A stretch of DNA of 64,000 nucleotides. Origin: Roseateles_B sp041912595 (GTDB taxonomy: Bacteria > Pseudomonadota > Gammaproteobacteria > Burkholderiales > Burkholderiaceae_C). Below are positions 15,371 to 27,258 of this stretch, in pieces. The stretch is taken from positions 29,828-93,827 of the forward strand of contig JAYRMR010000017.1 of NCBI GenBank assembly GCA_041912595.1, given 5' to 3'. Numbering within the stretch: position 1 is the stretch's first letter; every line of letters begins with the position of its first letter. The position numbers were made by a program, and so were the translations under genes. The notes under the pieces were generated by a model. The model was not told where the DNA came from. It worked only from the letters and a program-made list of their open reading frames with translations, and did not search any database.

Positions 15371-17252
15371 AGGGCGATCCCCACGCTGAAGTGAATGCGC
15401 CACTTGCCGGTTTCGTGTGCGCGGGCGAGGTCCAGGCGCAGCGCGCCCACGGGGCTGCGCAGGCGGGCGCCGACGCCGTAGCCCACCACGGGCCGCAGCG
15501 CCTGCCAGCGGTCGGCGACCTGCCCGGCGTCGATGAAGGCGGCGCCCCACAGCATGGGCACGCTCTCCATCACCGGGCGGGCGACCTCGAGGCTGCCCGT
15601 CCAGAGCTTGCGGCCGCCGCTGACGGTGTCGCTGTCGTCCTTGACGATGCCGAGGCTCTGGTAGGCGTAGCCGCGCACGGAATCGTCGCCGCCGGCCAGG
15701 TAGAGCATCTTGGAGGGCAGGCCGAGGCGGTCCGCGCCCAGGATCTGGGCGAGGTCCGTGCGGGCGCTGAGGTACCAGCCGGAGGGCAGGGGGCGGAAGT
15801 ACTCGATCTTGAAGCGGGCCCGGGCGAAGGGGCCGCTGTCCTGGTCGGGCGCGTTGTTGTCGGCCCGGCCGGCGCCGAGCAGCAGCTGGGCGGTGTAGCC
15901 GTCGGTGGGCAGCAGCAGGCTGTCCAGGCGGCGGCGCGTCCATTGCACATTGCCGCTCCAGGCGCCGGAGCGCAGGGTCTCGCTCGGGCCGGTGCGTTCC
16001 ACCGAGCGCAGCATCTCGACATAGGCGAGCCGCTCGTCATGGCCCGCCTCGCGCAGGCGGCCCACGCGGGCGCTCAGGGTGCGGATGTCCTTGTCGTTGT
16101 TGAGGTCCTGCTCCCACTGCAGCGAGCCGAGATTGCGCTGCATGTCGGGCTGCGGGTGCGAGCTGAGCTCGAGCTCCGCCTTGCGCAGGAGCTGGCCCAG
16201 CTGCACCTTGCTGCGCGCACGCATCGGCAGCCCGGCGGGCAGGCGGTGCAGGTGCTCGACGCTGGCGTTGTAGCCGTTGTTCGCGCTGTAGCCGATGCCG
16301 GTGGTGGCCTGCTGGCGCGGGGCCTCCTTCACGCGCACCCGCACCGGCACGGCCGCGGCCTGCGCGCTCTCGGGCTGGATGTCCACGGTCACGCCATCGA
16401 AGAGCTGCGTGCGCAGCAGGCGCTCCTGGAAGTCCAGCAGCGCCTGCTCGGTGTAGGGCTCGCCCGGTTCGTAGCCCGCGAGCCGTCGCACCGTGTCCTC
16501 GGACTGGTGCTGCAGGCCCTCGATCTGCAGCGTGCCCAGGCGGAACAGCGGGCCGCTGTCCAGCCGCACCGTGAGGCTGACCTGGCGGGACTCGGTGTCG
16601 ACCTGCGCCTCCGTGCTGCTCCAGTGGGCCAGCGGATAGCCCTGGGCGCGGGCGCGGCCGAGCACGGCCGACTTCGCCGAGGACCACGCCGCCTGCGTGA
16701 AGGGCCGGCCCTTCTGCAGCGGCCAGCGCTGCGCCAGCTCCGCCTGCATCGCCAGCGCGCGGGCGGCGTGGGGCTGCCCCGGCTCGGGATTGATCTCGCC
16801 CTCGAACTGCAGGTCCAGGGCGCCCACGACGCTGCGCGGGCCCGGGTCCACGATCAGGGTCAGGTCTTGCTGGCTGTGGTCGGCATTGGACTGGCGCTGC
16901 ACTTCCACATGCGCATCGAAGTAGCCCAGCGTCTCCAGCAGTGCGCGGGCCTGCTCCGGGGCCACGGCGGCGAGGCGGTCCAGCTCGACGGGGCTCAGGC
17001 TGTCGCTCTCGGCGATCTGCTGGAAGCGGGCCAGATCGAGGTGGCGCGCGAGCAGCTCCTGGACCTCGCCGCTGGCGCGGATGTCGAGGCGGTAGGCCGC
17101 CTTGAGCCGGGGCGCCCCGGCGTCCTGCGTGCGCGTCTTCGCGCCCATGGCCTCCTGCAGGCCCTGCAGCGAGCCGCAGCCGCCCAGCAGGCCGAGCCCC
17201 AGGGCGAGGCACAGACCGAGGCCCAGGCGGCGGCAGCGTCCCGTCAGCGTCC

Positions 17253-17256
<4 letters not shown>
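15367..17256 (-). CDS. tamA: TamA, outer-membrane BamA-like assembly protein
   Basis: A 629-residue Omp85-family protein with an N-terminal signal (MRTLTGRCRRLGLGLCLALG) ending in a lipobox-like LLGGCGS. POTRA domains follow (for example GYFDAHVEVQR, PLFRLGTLQIEGL, LLRTQLFDGVTVDIQPESA), then a 16-strand-type barrel with GDDSVRGYAYQSLG, the typical xRGY/F loop motif, and RSPVGALRLDLARA near the end. It closes with an aromatic/hydrophobic strand ending SVGIAL. The ATG overlaps the stop of the VWA gene by four bases, and its stop overlaps the tamB start, forming a three-gene operon. It forms the TAM complex with TamB. Confidence 0.95.
16857..16870 (-). repeat. dispersed repeat copy GCAAGACCTGACCC
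   Basis: Exact 14-bp copy on the minus strand inside tamA, where it encodes QQDLTL. Confidence 0.7.
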
Positions 17257-18440
<1,184 letters not shown>

Positions 18441-18560
18441 GGCAGGCAGGGGGAGTGTCGCGGTGATTATCCACAGAGCGGCGCTCCTTGCCGGGCGCGC
18501 CGCAAGCCTGACGCAAGGCCGGGGCTTAGCATCTACGGATCTTGTTGTGCTGAAGGCGCC

Positions 18561-19856
18561 ATGAACCAGGATGTGGATCGGACGATGCAGGCCCTCTTCG
18601 CCGCCATCCAGGAGGACGGCGGGCGGTGGTCGGCCCGTCACCGGGATCTGCGCCTGAGCAGCCAGTTCCAGCCCATCTACAGCCTGCCGCACCGCCGCCC
18701 CGTGGGCTACGAGGCGCTGGCGCGCTTCACGGACGCCAGCGGGGCAAGCGTCGATCCCGCGCTGGTTTTCGCGCAGGGGCTGGAGCCCTTCGAGCAACTG
18801 CAGCTGGACCGCCTGTGCAGGCTGCTACATGTCCACAACTTTGTTACGCAGGAGGTGCCGGACTGCTGGCTCTTCCTGAACATCCACCCCGAGGTCTTCG
18901 TGCGTGCCGCGCTGGAGGCGCCGATGCTGGCGCGCGCGGTGCAGACGGTGGAGCAGCTGGGCCTGCCCATGCACCGGCTGGTGTTCGAGGTCACCGAGGA
19001 GGTGATGGCGCGCGGCGCCTACTTCGAGCAGGCGGTCGAGGCGGCCCGCGCGACGGGCTGCCTGCTGGCCCTGGACGACTTCGGCGCGGGGCATTCCAAC
19101 TTCGATCGCGTGTGGCGGATGCGCCCCGAGATCGTGAAGCTCGACAAGAGCCTGCCCCGGCGCGCGCTGGACTCGCCGCGCGTGGCCCGGATCATGGCGC
19201 AGATGGTCGCGCTGCTGCATGAATGCGGGGCGCTGGTGCTGCAGGAGGGCATCGAGGGGCGCGACGAAATGCAGCTTGCGCTCGACGCCGACGTGGACCT
19301 GCTGCAAGGCTACGGCCTTGGTCGCCCGATGGACGACCTCCTGGAGCCCCAGACGAACCCGACCATCGACGGCTTCTGGGACCTCATCGACGTGCGTTCG
19401 CTGCAGGGCCGCGAGCGGGACGATGAGCGCCTGCAGCCCTTCCGCGCCGCCGTGCACGCGGCCGTCGTGCGCCTGCAGACGGGCGAGCCGCTGGAGCAGG
19501 CGGGGCAGAGCTTTCTGTCGGTGCCGGGCGCGCAGCTGTGCTTCCTGCTGGACGAGCACGGCCTCGACCTCGGCATGCGCGTCCACCCCGATGCGCAGGA
19601 CTCCTGCCCGGACCTGCGCTTCGCGCCGCTGGATGCCTCGCACCATGCGCGCTGGTCCCGCCGGCCCTATTTCCGCCGGGCCATGGCGGACATCGGCCAG
19701 CTGCAGGTCACGCGGCCCTACCTCAGCCTGCACGGCGCGCGCATGTGCGTGACGCTGTCCATGGCCTTCTGGCTCGGCCCGCACCTGCGGGTGCTCTGCG
19801 CCGATGTGGACTGGGGCGACGGCGACGTCCGCCGCGCGGGGGCGGCACCGGCCTGA
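18561..19856 (+). CDS. EAL-domain c-di-GMP phosphodiesterase with cache-like C-terminus
   Basis: A 431-residue soluble protein. The EAL domain (about residues 35-275) keeps the signature residues: YEALARF, FLNIHPEVF, VFEVTEE, LDDFGAGHSNFDRV, IVKLDKSL, LQEGIE and the closing GYGLGRPMDD. It should therefore hydrolyse c-di-GMP to pGpG. Residues from about 300 on (GAQLCFLLDEHGLDLGMRVH, then WSRRPYFRRAMAD and CVTLSMAFWL) look like a single PDC/cache sensor module, yet no transmembrane segment is present, so sensing would be cytoplasmic. It is divergent from the VWA gene, with 120 bp between the starts. Confidence 0.9.
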   Translation: MNQDVDRTMQALFAAIQEDGGRWSARHRDLRLSSQFQPIYSLPHRRPVGYEALARFTDASGASVDPALVFAQGLEPFEQLQLDRLCRLLHVHNFVTQEVPDCWLFLNIHPEVFVRAALEAPMLARAVQTVEQLGLPMHRLVFEVTEEVMARGAYFEQAVEAARATGCLLALDDFGAGHSNFDRVWRMRPEIVKLDKSLPRRALDSPRVARIMAQMVALLHECGALVLQEGIEGRDEMQLALDADVDLLQGYGLGRPMDDLLEPQTNPTIDGFWDLIDVRSLQGRERDDERLQPFRAAVHAAVVRLQTGEPLEQAGQSFLSVPGAQLCFLLDEHGLDLGMRVHPDAQDSCPDLRFAPLDASHHARWSRRPYFRRAMADIGQLQVTRPYLSLHGARMCVTLSMAFWLGPHLRVLCADVDWGDGDVRRAGAAPA

Positions 19857-19883
19857 TCCCCGCGCCGGCCCGCCGGAGGCCGC

Positions 19884-21926
19884 TCAGCGCCTGGCGGCGC
19901 TCGCCGGACGCGGCCGCTTCGCGCCCCGGCGGCCGGGGTCGTGCGCCGCGAGCCAGGCGAGGAACTCCTGGTACCAGAGGCGGCTGTTCTGCGGCTTCAG
20001 CACCCAGTGGTTCTCATCGGGGAACCACAGCAGGCGGGCGTCCACGCCGCGTGCCTTGAGCGTGTTGTAGTAGGCCAGGCCCTGGGCGTCCGGCACGCGG
20101 TAGTCCTGCGCACCATGGATCACCAGCGTGGGCGTCTGCATGTGCTGCGCGAAGGCATGCGGGCTCTGCGCGGCCACGCGGGCCGGGTCGTTCCAGTAGC
20201 AGGCGCCCAGCTCCTTCGAGTGCCAGGTGTAGGCGTCGTCCGCGAACATGGCCTGCCAGTCGTAGCAGCCGGCATGGCAGACGTAGGCCTGGTAGCGGCC
20301 GGTCTTCACGTGCCCGTTCATCCACGCCACCATGTAGCCGCCGTAGCTGCCGCCGCTGGCGAAGACACGGTCACGCGCGATCCAGGGCTTCTTGAGCAGC
20401 CAGTCGGTGGCGGCCTCGACGTCCTGCAGCTCCAGCTCGCCCCAGCGGTGGGTGATGGCGTCCTTGAAGGCGAAACCGAAGCCCGAGGAGCCGTGGTAGT
20501 TCACGCAGGCCACGACATAGCCCTCGGCCGCGAGCAGCTGCGCGTTCCAGCGGAAGTGCCAGCTGTCGCCGAAGGCCGCGTGCGGCCCGCCGTGGATGAG
20601 GTGCAGGAGCGGGTACTTGCGCTTGGCATCGAAGCCGGGCGGATACGTCAGCCACATCTGCACGTCGTCGCCCTGCGCGCCCCGCACCTGCACGGCCTCG
20701 ACGCGCCCGCTGCGCAGCGGCTGGAGCAGGGCGTCGTTGAAGGTCTCGATGCGCTGGGCGCGGGAGCTGTCCGTCACGTCGTCGACGACGCTCAGGCGCG
20801 GCGGATGCGTGGCGCTGTCGTGCAGCACCACCAGCGTGCCCGCCTGCAGGTCGAAGGCCGTTGCATTGCCGCCCTCGAACTGCGTGAAGGCTGCGCAGGT
20901 CTTGACGTCGAAGCGCCAGAGGTGGCGCCGGCCCTCGTCCTCGCCGCAGAAGAGCACGCCGAGGTCGTCCTCGTCCCAGCGCAGCGGCGCCTGGACCTCG
21001 CGGTCCCAGTCCTCGGACAGCACGGCCCAGTTGCCGTGGGTGTCCAGCACGCCCAGCTGGTCCGGCATCGTGTGCTTGTGCCCGCGGTGGCAGGCGAGGA
21101 AGGCCAGATGGTGCCCGGCGTGGCTGTAGACGGGGGCGTGCAGATGCCAGCCGTCCTCCTGCAGCAGCAGGCGCACCTGGCGGCTGCGGACCTCGACCTC
21201 GGCCAGGGCGAAGCAGTGGTCGAGCTGCTTGTGTGGCGCCGGATCGCAGGCGAAGACGATGCGCCGGCCGTCGGGCGAGATGTCAAAGCAATCGGCCCCC
21301 GGCTCGGCTCGGCTCAGTTCCCAGTCGCTGCCTTCGAAGAGGTCGCGGACCTTGCCCGTGCGCGTGTCCAGCACGTGCAGATGGGGCACGCGGTCCATGG
21401 GGATGTGGTGGTCCCAGTAGCGGTACAGGGCTTCGGAGGTCACGTAGCCGCTGGTCTTGCGGGCCTGGAACGCGGCCCAGGCCTTGGCCTGCGCGGCGGC
21501 GCCCTTGAGCTGCGGCCAGACCCAGGCGATGAAGGCGATGTGGCGGCCGTCGGGGAACCACTTGAAGGCCTCGATGCCCATGGGCACGTCGCTCACGCGG
21601 CGGGCCTCGCCGCCATCGGGCGGGATCAGGTAGAGCTGGGCCGTGTCGTCCTTGCGGCCGTCCTGCTCGCGCCGGGCGAGGAATGCGATCTGGTCGCCCT
21701 GCGGGCTCCAGCGCGGGCTGGCGTCCTTGTCGCCGGCCTGCGTCAGGCGCCGGGGATCGCCGCCGAGTGTGGAGAGCAGCCACAGGCTCGTGCGACTGCT
21801 GTTGTCCTCCATCGAGAAGCGGGTGAGGCTGGCCACGGCCTGCGCGCCGTCGGGCGACAGGCTCGGCGGCCCCAGGCGCTCGATCGCCCAGAGGGTGTCA
21901 ATGCTGAAAGTCTTGCTCGCGGCCAT
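19884..21926 (-). CDS. S9-family prolyl oligopeptidase-like serine peptidase
   Basis: A 680-residue cytoplasmic peptidase. Residues 1 to about 420 form a beta-propeller with repeated WSPQGDQIAFLARR, WFPDGRHIAFIAW and DISPDGRRIVFACD units. The C-terminal alpha/beta-hydrolase domain has the nucleophile in GGSYGGYM (Ser about 527), the acid in HGAQDYRVP and the histidine in DENHWV. No signal peptide is seen. The family cleaves short peptides and acylated amino-terminal residues. It reads in the same direction as the MoxR gene, with an 87-bp gap, and may be cotranscribed with it. Confidence 0.92.
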   Translation of the reverse strand: MAASKTFSIDTLWAIERLGPPSLSPDGAQAVASLTRFSMEDNSSRTSLWLLSTLGGDPRRLTQAGDKDASPRWSPQGDQIAFLARREQDGRKDDTAQLYLIPPDGGEARRVSDVPMGIEAFKWFPDGRHIAFIAWVWPQLKGAAAQAKAWAAFQARKTSGYVTSEALYRYWDHHIPMDRVPHLHVLDTRTGKVRDLFEGSDWELSRAEPGADCFDISPDGRRIVFACDPAPHKQLDHCFALAEVEVRSRQVRLLLQEDGWHLHAPVYSHAGHHLAFLACHRGHKHTMPDQLGVLDTHGNWAVLSEDWDREVQAPLRWDEDDLGVLFCGEDEGRRHLWRFDVKTCAAFTQFEGGNATAFDLQAGTLVVLHDSATHPPRLSVVDDVTDSSRAQRIETFNDALLQPLRSGRVEAVQVRGAQGDDVQMWLTYPPGFDAKRKYPLLHLIHGGPHAAFGDSWHFRWNAQLLAAEGYVVACVNYHGSSGFGFAFKDAITHRWGELELQDVEAATDWLLKKPWIARDRVFASGGSYGGYMVAWMNGHVKTGRYQAYVCHAGCYDWQAMFADDAYTWHSKELGACYWNDPARVAAQSPHAFAQHMQTPTLVIHGAQDYRVPDAQGLAYYNTLKARGVDARLLWFPDENHWVLKPQNSRLWYQEFLAWLAAHDPGRRGAKRPRPASAARR

Positions 21927-22013
21927 GCGCCAGGCTCCTCGTCAGGCGGCGCGCAGGAAGGCGCGCCGTCGAGCAGTGTAGGGGCGGGGAGGCGGCGCGG
22001 CGCGCCGTGACGA

Positions 22014-22856
<843 letters not shown>

Positions 22857-22880
22857 GCTGTGGATCAATGCGGGTAAGCC

Positions 22881-22911
22881 TGCAAACCAGTATAAGGTCC
22901 GTCCCTATAAT
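22881..22911 (+). promoter_or_regulatory. probable promoter of the cytochrome c gene
   Basis: A perfect TATAAT lies at 22906-22911, with a weak TGCAAA at 22881-22886 at a 19-bp spacing. The cytochrome ATG follows 33 bp after the -10 box. The same short space must hold the MoxR promoter in the other direction. Confidence 0.5.
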
Positions 22912-22944
22912 GCGCCCCGGTGTCAGATCAAGAACTTCGGGACC

Positions 22945-23586
22945 ATGAAAAAACTGTTGAAGCTCACCGTCGCCGTTCTCGCTGGCCTCACCGCTGTCGG
23001 CGCCTCGGCGCAGGACGTCAAGGCGGGTGAGAAGAAGATCGCCATGTGCATCGGCTGCCACGGCATCCCTGGCTATCAGGCCACCTTCCCCGAAGTTCAC
23101 AAGGTGCCGATGATCGCCGGCCAGAACGCCAAGTACATCGCCGCCGCGCTGACCGCCTACGCCAAGGGCGAGCGCAAGCACCCGACGATGCGCGGCATCG
23201 CCCAGACGCTCAGCGAGAAGGACATCGCGGACGTCTCGGCCTTCTACGAGCAGCAGGCCCAGGCACCCGCCGCCGGTGACGCCCCGGCCGCCCCGGCCGC
23301 CGTGGCCGAGCTGCTGAACAAGGGTGCGTGCGCTTCCTGCCACGGTGCCAACTTCAGCAAGCCCATCGACGGCGCCTACCCCAAGCTGGCCGGCCAGCAC
23401 GCCGACTACCTCTACGTCGCGCTGAAGTCCTACCAGACCGAAGGCAACGCCTACGTCGGCCGCGGCAACGCCATCATGGCCGGCCAGGTGAAACAGTTCA
23501 GCCACGCCGAGCTGAAGGCCATCGCCAAGTACCTGAGCTCGCTGGGCGGCGAGCTGCGCACCGTGCCCCAGAGCAAGATGCGCTGA
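22945..23586 (+). CDS. diheme c-type cytochrome (cytochrome c4-like)
   Basis: A 213-residue periplasmic protein. The signal peptide MKKLLKLTVAVLAGLTAVGA is cleaved after SAQ or nearby. There are two class I heme domains, with CIGCH near residue 37 and CASCH near residue 131, joined by an Ala/Pro linker. Distal ligands are in the MIAGQ/PTMRG and IMAGQVKQFS regions. This two-domain arrangement is that of cytochrome c4, a soluble electron carrier to terminal oxidases. It is monocistronic, with its own promoter and terminator. Confidence 0.93.
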   Translation: MKKLLKLTVAVLAGLTAVGASAQDVKAGEKKIAMCIGCHGIPGYQATFPEVHKVPMIAGQNAKYIAAALTAYAKGERKHPTMRGIAQTLSEKDIADVSAFYEQQAQAPAAGDAPAAPAAVAELLNKGACASCHGANFSKPIDGAYPKLAGQHADYLYVALKSYQTEGNAYVGRGNAIMAGQVKQFSHAELKAIAKYLSSLGGELRTVPQSKMR

Positions 23587-23617
23587 GCCCCGGCGCCCGC
23601 GCCGTCTCGTTCACGCC

Positions 23618-23642
23618 AAAGCCGCCGCCAAGGCGGCTTTTT
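23618..23642 (+). terminator. intrinsic terminator after the cytochrome c gene
   Basis: AAAGCCGCC (23618-23626) and GGCGGCTTT (23632-23640) form a 9-bp stem with a 5-nt loop, ending in a run of T. Confidence 0.88.
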
Positions 23643-23724
23643 CGTGTCCGATTTGGCTTTTCTTCGGCAGGGGCACCATCGATACTGGGCGGCAGTTCTC
23701 CGGTCCGCTCCCTACCTTCCACAC

Positions 23725-24990
23725 ATGCTCAAAAGAATACCGACCCAGCAAGTCCGGCTCGGCATGTTCTTGCAGTCCATGGAGGGTTCCTGGCTGTCCC
23801 ATCCCTTCTGGAAGACCAAGTTCGTGCTGCGCGAGCAGAGCGAGGTCGATGCCCTGCGCAAGAGCGGCGTGGTGGCGGTGTGGATCGATGACGAGAAGGG
23901 CCTGGACGTCGAGGGTGCCGACACCCTGACCATGCCCACGGTGCCGGACCTGCCGCCGCAGGAGCCGCAGCCCGCTCCGGCCCCCCCACCCACGCCCGCA
24001 CCGGCCCCGGCCGATCCGATGCCCGCGCCGGGCGTCCGCACCAGCCTGCACGACGAGATGGGGCGCGCCGCGCAGATCGTCGGCCGTTCGCGCGCCGCGG
24101 TGATCAACCTCTTCGGCGAAGCGCGCCTGGGCAAGGCCATCGATGCCGAGCAGTGCCTGCCGCTGGTCGAGGAGGTCGCCAACTCGGTGAGCCGCAATCC
24201 CTCGGCCCTCATCAGTCTGGCCCGGCTCAAGACCAAGGACGACTACACCTACATGCACTCGGTGGCCGTGTGCGCGCTGATGGTGTCGCTCGCCCGCCAG
24301 CTCGGCTTCGGCGAGGCCCAGATGCGCGAGGCCGGCCTCGCCGGGCTGCTGCATGACGTCGGCAAGATGGCCATGCCCATCGACGTGCTCAACAAGCCCG
24401 GGCAGCTCACCGACGACGAGTTCGCCGTCATGCGCTCGCACCCGGTGCGCGGCTACGAAATGCTCATGGAGGGCGAGGCCGTGCCCGCCGCCGCGCTGGA
24501 CGTCTGCCTGCACCACCACGAGAAGATGGATGGCTCGGGCTACCCCAAGAAGCTCAAGGGCGAGGAGATCTCGCTGCTCTCGCGCATGGGCGCCGTCTGC
24601 GATGTCTACGACGCCATCACCTCGACCCGGCCCTACAAGAACGCCTGGGACCCGGCCGGCTCCATCCAGCGCATGGCGCAATGGACGGGGCACTTCGACC
24701 CGGCCGTCTTCCAGGCCTTCGTGAAGAGCGTGGGCATCTACCCGGTGGGCACGCTGGTCAAGCTGCACTCGGGCCGTCTGGCCGTGGTGATCGAGCAGAG
24801 CCCTGTGCGGCTGACGGCGCCGCTGGTGCGCGTGTTCTTCTCGACCAAGTCCCAGCTGCCCATCCCGACCGAGCTGATCAACCTCGACCTGCCGACGGCG
24901 ACGGACCGCATCGTCTCCCGCGAGAACCCGGCCGACTGGGGCTTCAAGCACCTGGACGAGCTCTGGATGAAGGCCCCCGGGCAGGCCTGA
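23725..24990 (+). CDS. HD-GYP c-di-GMP phosphodiesterase
   Basis: A 421-residue protein. The N-terminal DUF3391-type domain (MLKRIPTQQVRLGMFLQSME) is followed by a proline-rich linker (about residues 75-105). The HD-GYP domain has LLHDVGKMAMP (His 210), then HPVRGYEML and HHHEKMDGSGYPKKLKGEEI (from residue 263), the canonical HHExxDGxGYP form, so catalysis is expected. A small C-terminal beta domain (GTLVKLHSGRLAVVIEQSP) closes the protein. It converts c-di-GMP to GMP. No transmembrane segments are present. Confidence 0.93.
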   Translation: MLKRIPTQQVRLGMFLQSMEGSWLSHPFWKTKFVLREQSEVDALRKSGVVAVWIDDEKGLDVEGADTLTMPTVPDLPPQEPQPAPAPPPTPAPAPADPMPAPGVRTSLHDEMGRAAQIVGRSRAAVINLFGEARLGKAIDAEQCLPLVEEVANSVSRNPSALISLARLKTKDDYTYMHSVAVCALMVSLARQLGFGEAQMREAGLAGLLHDVGKMAMPIDVLNKPGQLTDDEFAVMRSHPVRGYEMLMEGEAVPAAALDVCLHHHEKMDGSGYPKKLKGEEISLLSRMGAVCDVYDAITSTRPYKNAWDPAGSIQRMAQWTGHFDPAVFQAFVKSVGIYPVGTLVKLHSGRLAVVIEQSPVRLTAPLVRVFFSTKSQLPIPTELINLDLPTATDRIVSRENPADWGFKHLDELWMKAPGQA

Positions 24991-25131
24991 GGCCATCCGC
25001 CAGGCGCCGGCGCCGGCGGCCATCGTGCGGTTCAGGGCCCTTTCGCGGCGCTTTTGCGTCCTTCGGCGGCCCGGGCCTCCCGGGATACTGGCAGCCTCTG
25101 CCTTCTGCCGAGGGCCCATCCCCTGCCGATC

Positions 25132-27111
25132 ATGACCCGCCTTCATTCCACGTCCCCGTCTGTCGCCGCCGGCGGCTCCCGTGTTGCGCGCCTGACGGGC
25201 GGCCTGTGGCGCTGCGCCCTGGTGCTGTCCCTGGCCGCCTGTGGCAGCGGCGGCGGTGGCGGCAGCAGCAGCGACGGCGGGACCAGCACCCCCACGCCGC
25301 CGGTGCTCAGCGGCGTCGCCGCCACGGGCGCTCCGCTGGGCAGCGCGAGCGTGACGGTGCTCGACGCGAGCGGCGCCACGGTGGGCACGGGCACCACCCA
25401 TCCCACCGACGGCAGCTACAAGATCACCCTCAGCGCGCAGAGCCCGCAGGCGCCGCTGCTGATCGAGGTGCGCGGCCTCAGCGCCCTCGGGGACATGGTG
25501 CTGCTGCATTCCGCCGTGCCCAAGACGGCCGGGACGATGGTGGCCAATGTGTCGCCCCTCACGGAAGGCCTGCTGGCCATGACGATGGGCGCGATGCCCG
25601 CGGCGGTGTTCAAGGACATGGCGGGCAACAGCGCCGCCGTGGCGCTGATCCCCACCCAGCTCACCGCGGCCAGCGACTTCCTCAAGACCCTCGTCAAGAC
25701 CAATATCAGCGACGCCAAGATCACGGACGCCACCACGCTGGACCTCCTGGGCGACGCCACCTTCGCGGCCAACAAGGGGCCGCAGGACCTGCTGATCGAG
25801 GCGCTCCGGGCGGACCTTGGCACCAGCATCAGCGGCGTGCCGCAGCTGGTGCTGGCCAACAAGCTCAACCCGGGCGCGCCGGCGGAGGTGGTGGTGGACC
25901 TCGCGGTCCTGAAGACGGAGCTGGCCAAGGGCACGCTCGCCACGCCGCTCAACGCCGTCACCAGCACGCTCAAGGCCACCAGCGGCGCCAGCACGGTCCT
26001 GCCCAATGCCGCGTTGCTGGACGAACTCGGGGCGGCGGTGAACAAGATGCTGGCCCAGGGCCTCTCGGCGAGCGCCATCAGCACGCACAGCCTGCTCACG
26101 GCCTTCACCGTCAATGACAGCCGGGACAAGGTCTCGATGGCGCTCTACTTCGCAGACCTGGCCGCGAAGAACTACCAGCTCGGCCGCTTCCAGATCGTGG
26201 CCTGCCTGGACGATGTGCTGAGCTCCGGCAACTGCACGCGCCTGCAGGTCAGCGCACCGGTGACGGACTCCACGGGCAAGGTGCTGGACATCTTCCAGAC
26301 CACGGTCAACTACCTGAAGTCGACGACGGCCGGCGTGCCCTCGTGGCGCCTCTATGGCAACGGCCGCAACCTGGAGTTCAACGTCCACCCCATGGCCGTC
26401 GCGACCTTCGGCGGCGACGGCACCCTGCAAAGCGGCAGCACCGTGAATCCGCGTGCCGGCGTGCAGCTGGACCTGCAGGCCCAGACACTCGATGCGCCCA
26501 TCACCGGCGCCCTGGAGAGCGGCGTGGTGCAGACGCCCAACGGCTTCGCCATCGCCATGGCCTACTGCGCCCGCACCCGCATGTGCATCACCTCCGTGCC
26601 CGGGTCGACCAGCACCACCGCGACGGGGCAGGCCTCGGACTTTGCGCTGCTGCAGGACAGCGTGGGCTGGATCGGCGGCGCCGACGCGCTGCGCTCGGCC
26701 AAGTACAGCACGACCTTCACGCAGACCGGCGGCACGGCCAAGACGCAGACGGCCTTCCTGCGCGCGGCCGTCCCCATCAATCCCGCCACCAGCCGCTTCC
26801 CGATGATCGACGACCTGGCCGCCACGCCGCTGCTGGGCCGCAACCTGGTCACGGGGCGCAAGTACAGCTGGGCGAAGTGGGCGGCCGCCAATCCCGACAT
26901 GCGCATGCTTGGCATCCGCCTCGTGCAGGGGACGAACCCGGCGACGCCCTCGCTGCGTGAGCTCAAGCTGGCGCTGCCGGTGAGCACGGAGCAGACCCTG
27001 GGTGCCAGCATCCTGCCCGGCGGCGTCACGCCCACGGTCAGCGAGCTGTGGCTGACCGCCGCCGATTCGCAAGGGCGGCGCTACTACAGCCGCTTCGTCC
27101 TGAGCTACTGA
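25132..27111 (+). CDS. large exported lipoprotein, function unknown
   Basis: A 659-residue protein. The long N-region ends in a lipoprotein signal LVLSLAAC (lipidated Cys near residue 37), followed by a flexible GSGGGGGSSSDGG/Thr-Pro linker. An Ig-like or carboxypeptidase-regulatory-like domain follows (GVAATGAPLGSASVTVLDAS, VGTGTTHPTDGSYKITL). The rest is a long region rich in Ala/Thr/Leu with no motif I recognise, with a few cysteine pairs (CLDDVLSSGNC, CARTRMC). It may be surface-exposed or periplasmic. It is followed by the GGDEF gene after a 147-bp gap. Confidence 0.75.
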   Translation: MTRLHSTSPSVAAGGSRVARLTGGLWRCALVLSLAACGSGGGGGSSSDGGTSTPTPPVLSGVAATGAPLGSASVTVLDASGATVGTGTTHPTDGSYKITLSAQSPQAPLLIEVRGLSALGDMVLLHSAVPKTAGTMVANVSPLTEGLLAMTMGAMPAAVFKDMAGNSAAVALIPTQLTAASDFLKTLVKTNISDAKITDATTLDLLGDATFAANKGPQDLLIEALRADLGTSISGVPQLVLANKLNPGAPAEVVVDLAVLKTELAKGTLATPLNAVTSTLKATSGASTVLPNAALLDELGAAVNKMLAQGLSASAISTHSLLTAFTVNDSRDKVSMALYFADLAAKNYQLGRFQIVACLDDVLSSGNCTRLQVSAPVTDSTGKVLDIFQTTVNYLKSTTAGVPSWRLYGNGRNLEFNVHPMAVATFGGDGTLQSGSTVNPRAGVQLDLQAQTLDAPITGALESGVVQTPNGFAIAMAYCARTRMCITSVPGSTSTTATGQASDFALLQDSVGWIGGADALRSAKYSTTFTQTGGTAKTQTAFLRAAVPINPATSRFPMIDDLAATPLLGRNLVTGRKYSWAKWAAANPDMRMLGIRLVQGTNPATPSLRELKLALPVSTEQTLGASILPGGVTPTVSELWLTAADSQGRRYYSRFVLSY

Positions 27112-27258
27112 CCGTCTTTGAGCGCTATCGGCGGCCATTGACCGGCACTCGCGCGGCCTCCGTGCGGCATCTTCACGCCGCGCGGTCCGCGGCGCATGCG
27201 CGGGCCGCTACAGTTGACGGATCGGCTGCGGCCGCTCCCTTCCACGGTTCCCACACGC

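Noticed and set aside
11054..15394. Open frame of more than 1400 codons on the plus strand
   Set aside because: It lies opposite tamB, is Gln/Ala/Gly/Leu-rich without domains, and arises from third-position GC bias.
23611..27138. Open frame of almost 1200 codons on the minus strand
   Set aside because: Opposite the HD-GYP and lipoprotein genes; Arg/Gly/His-rich and without motifs.
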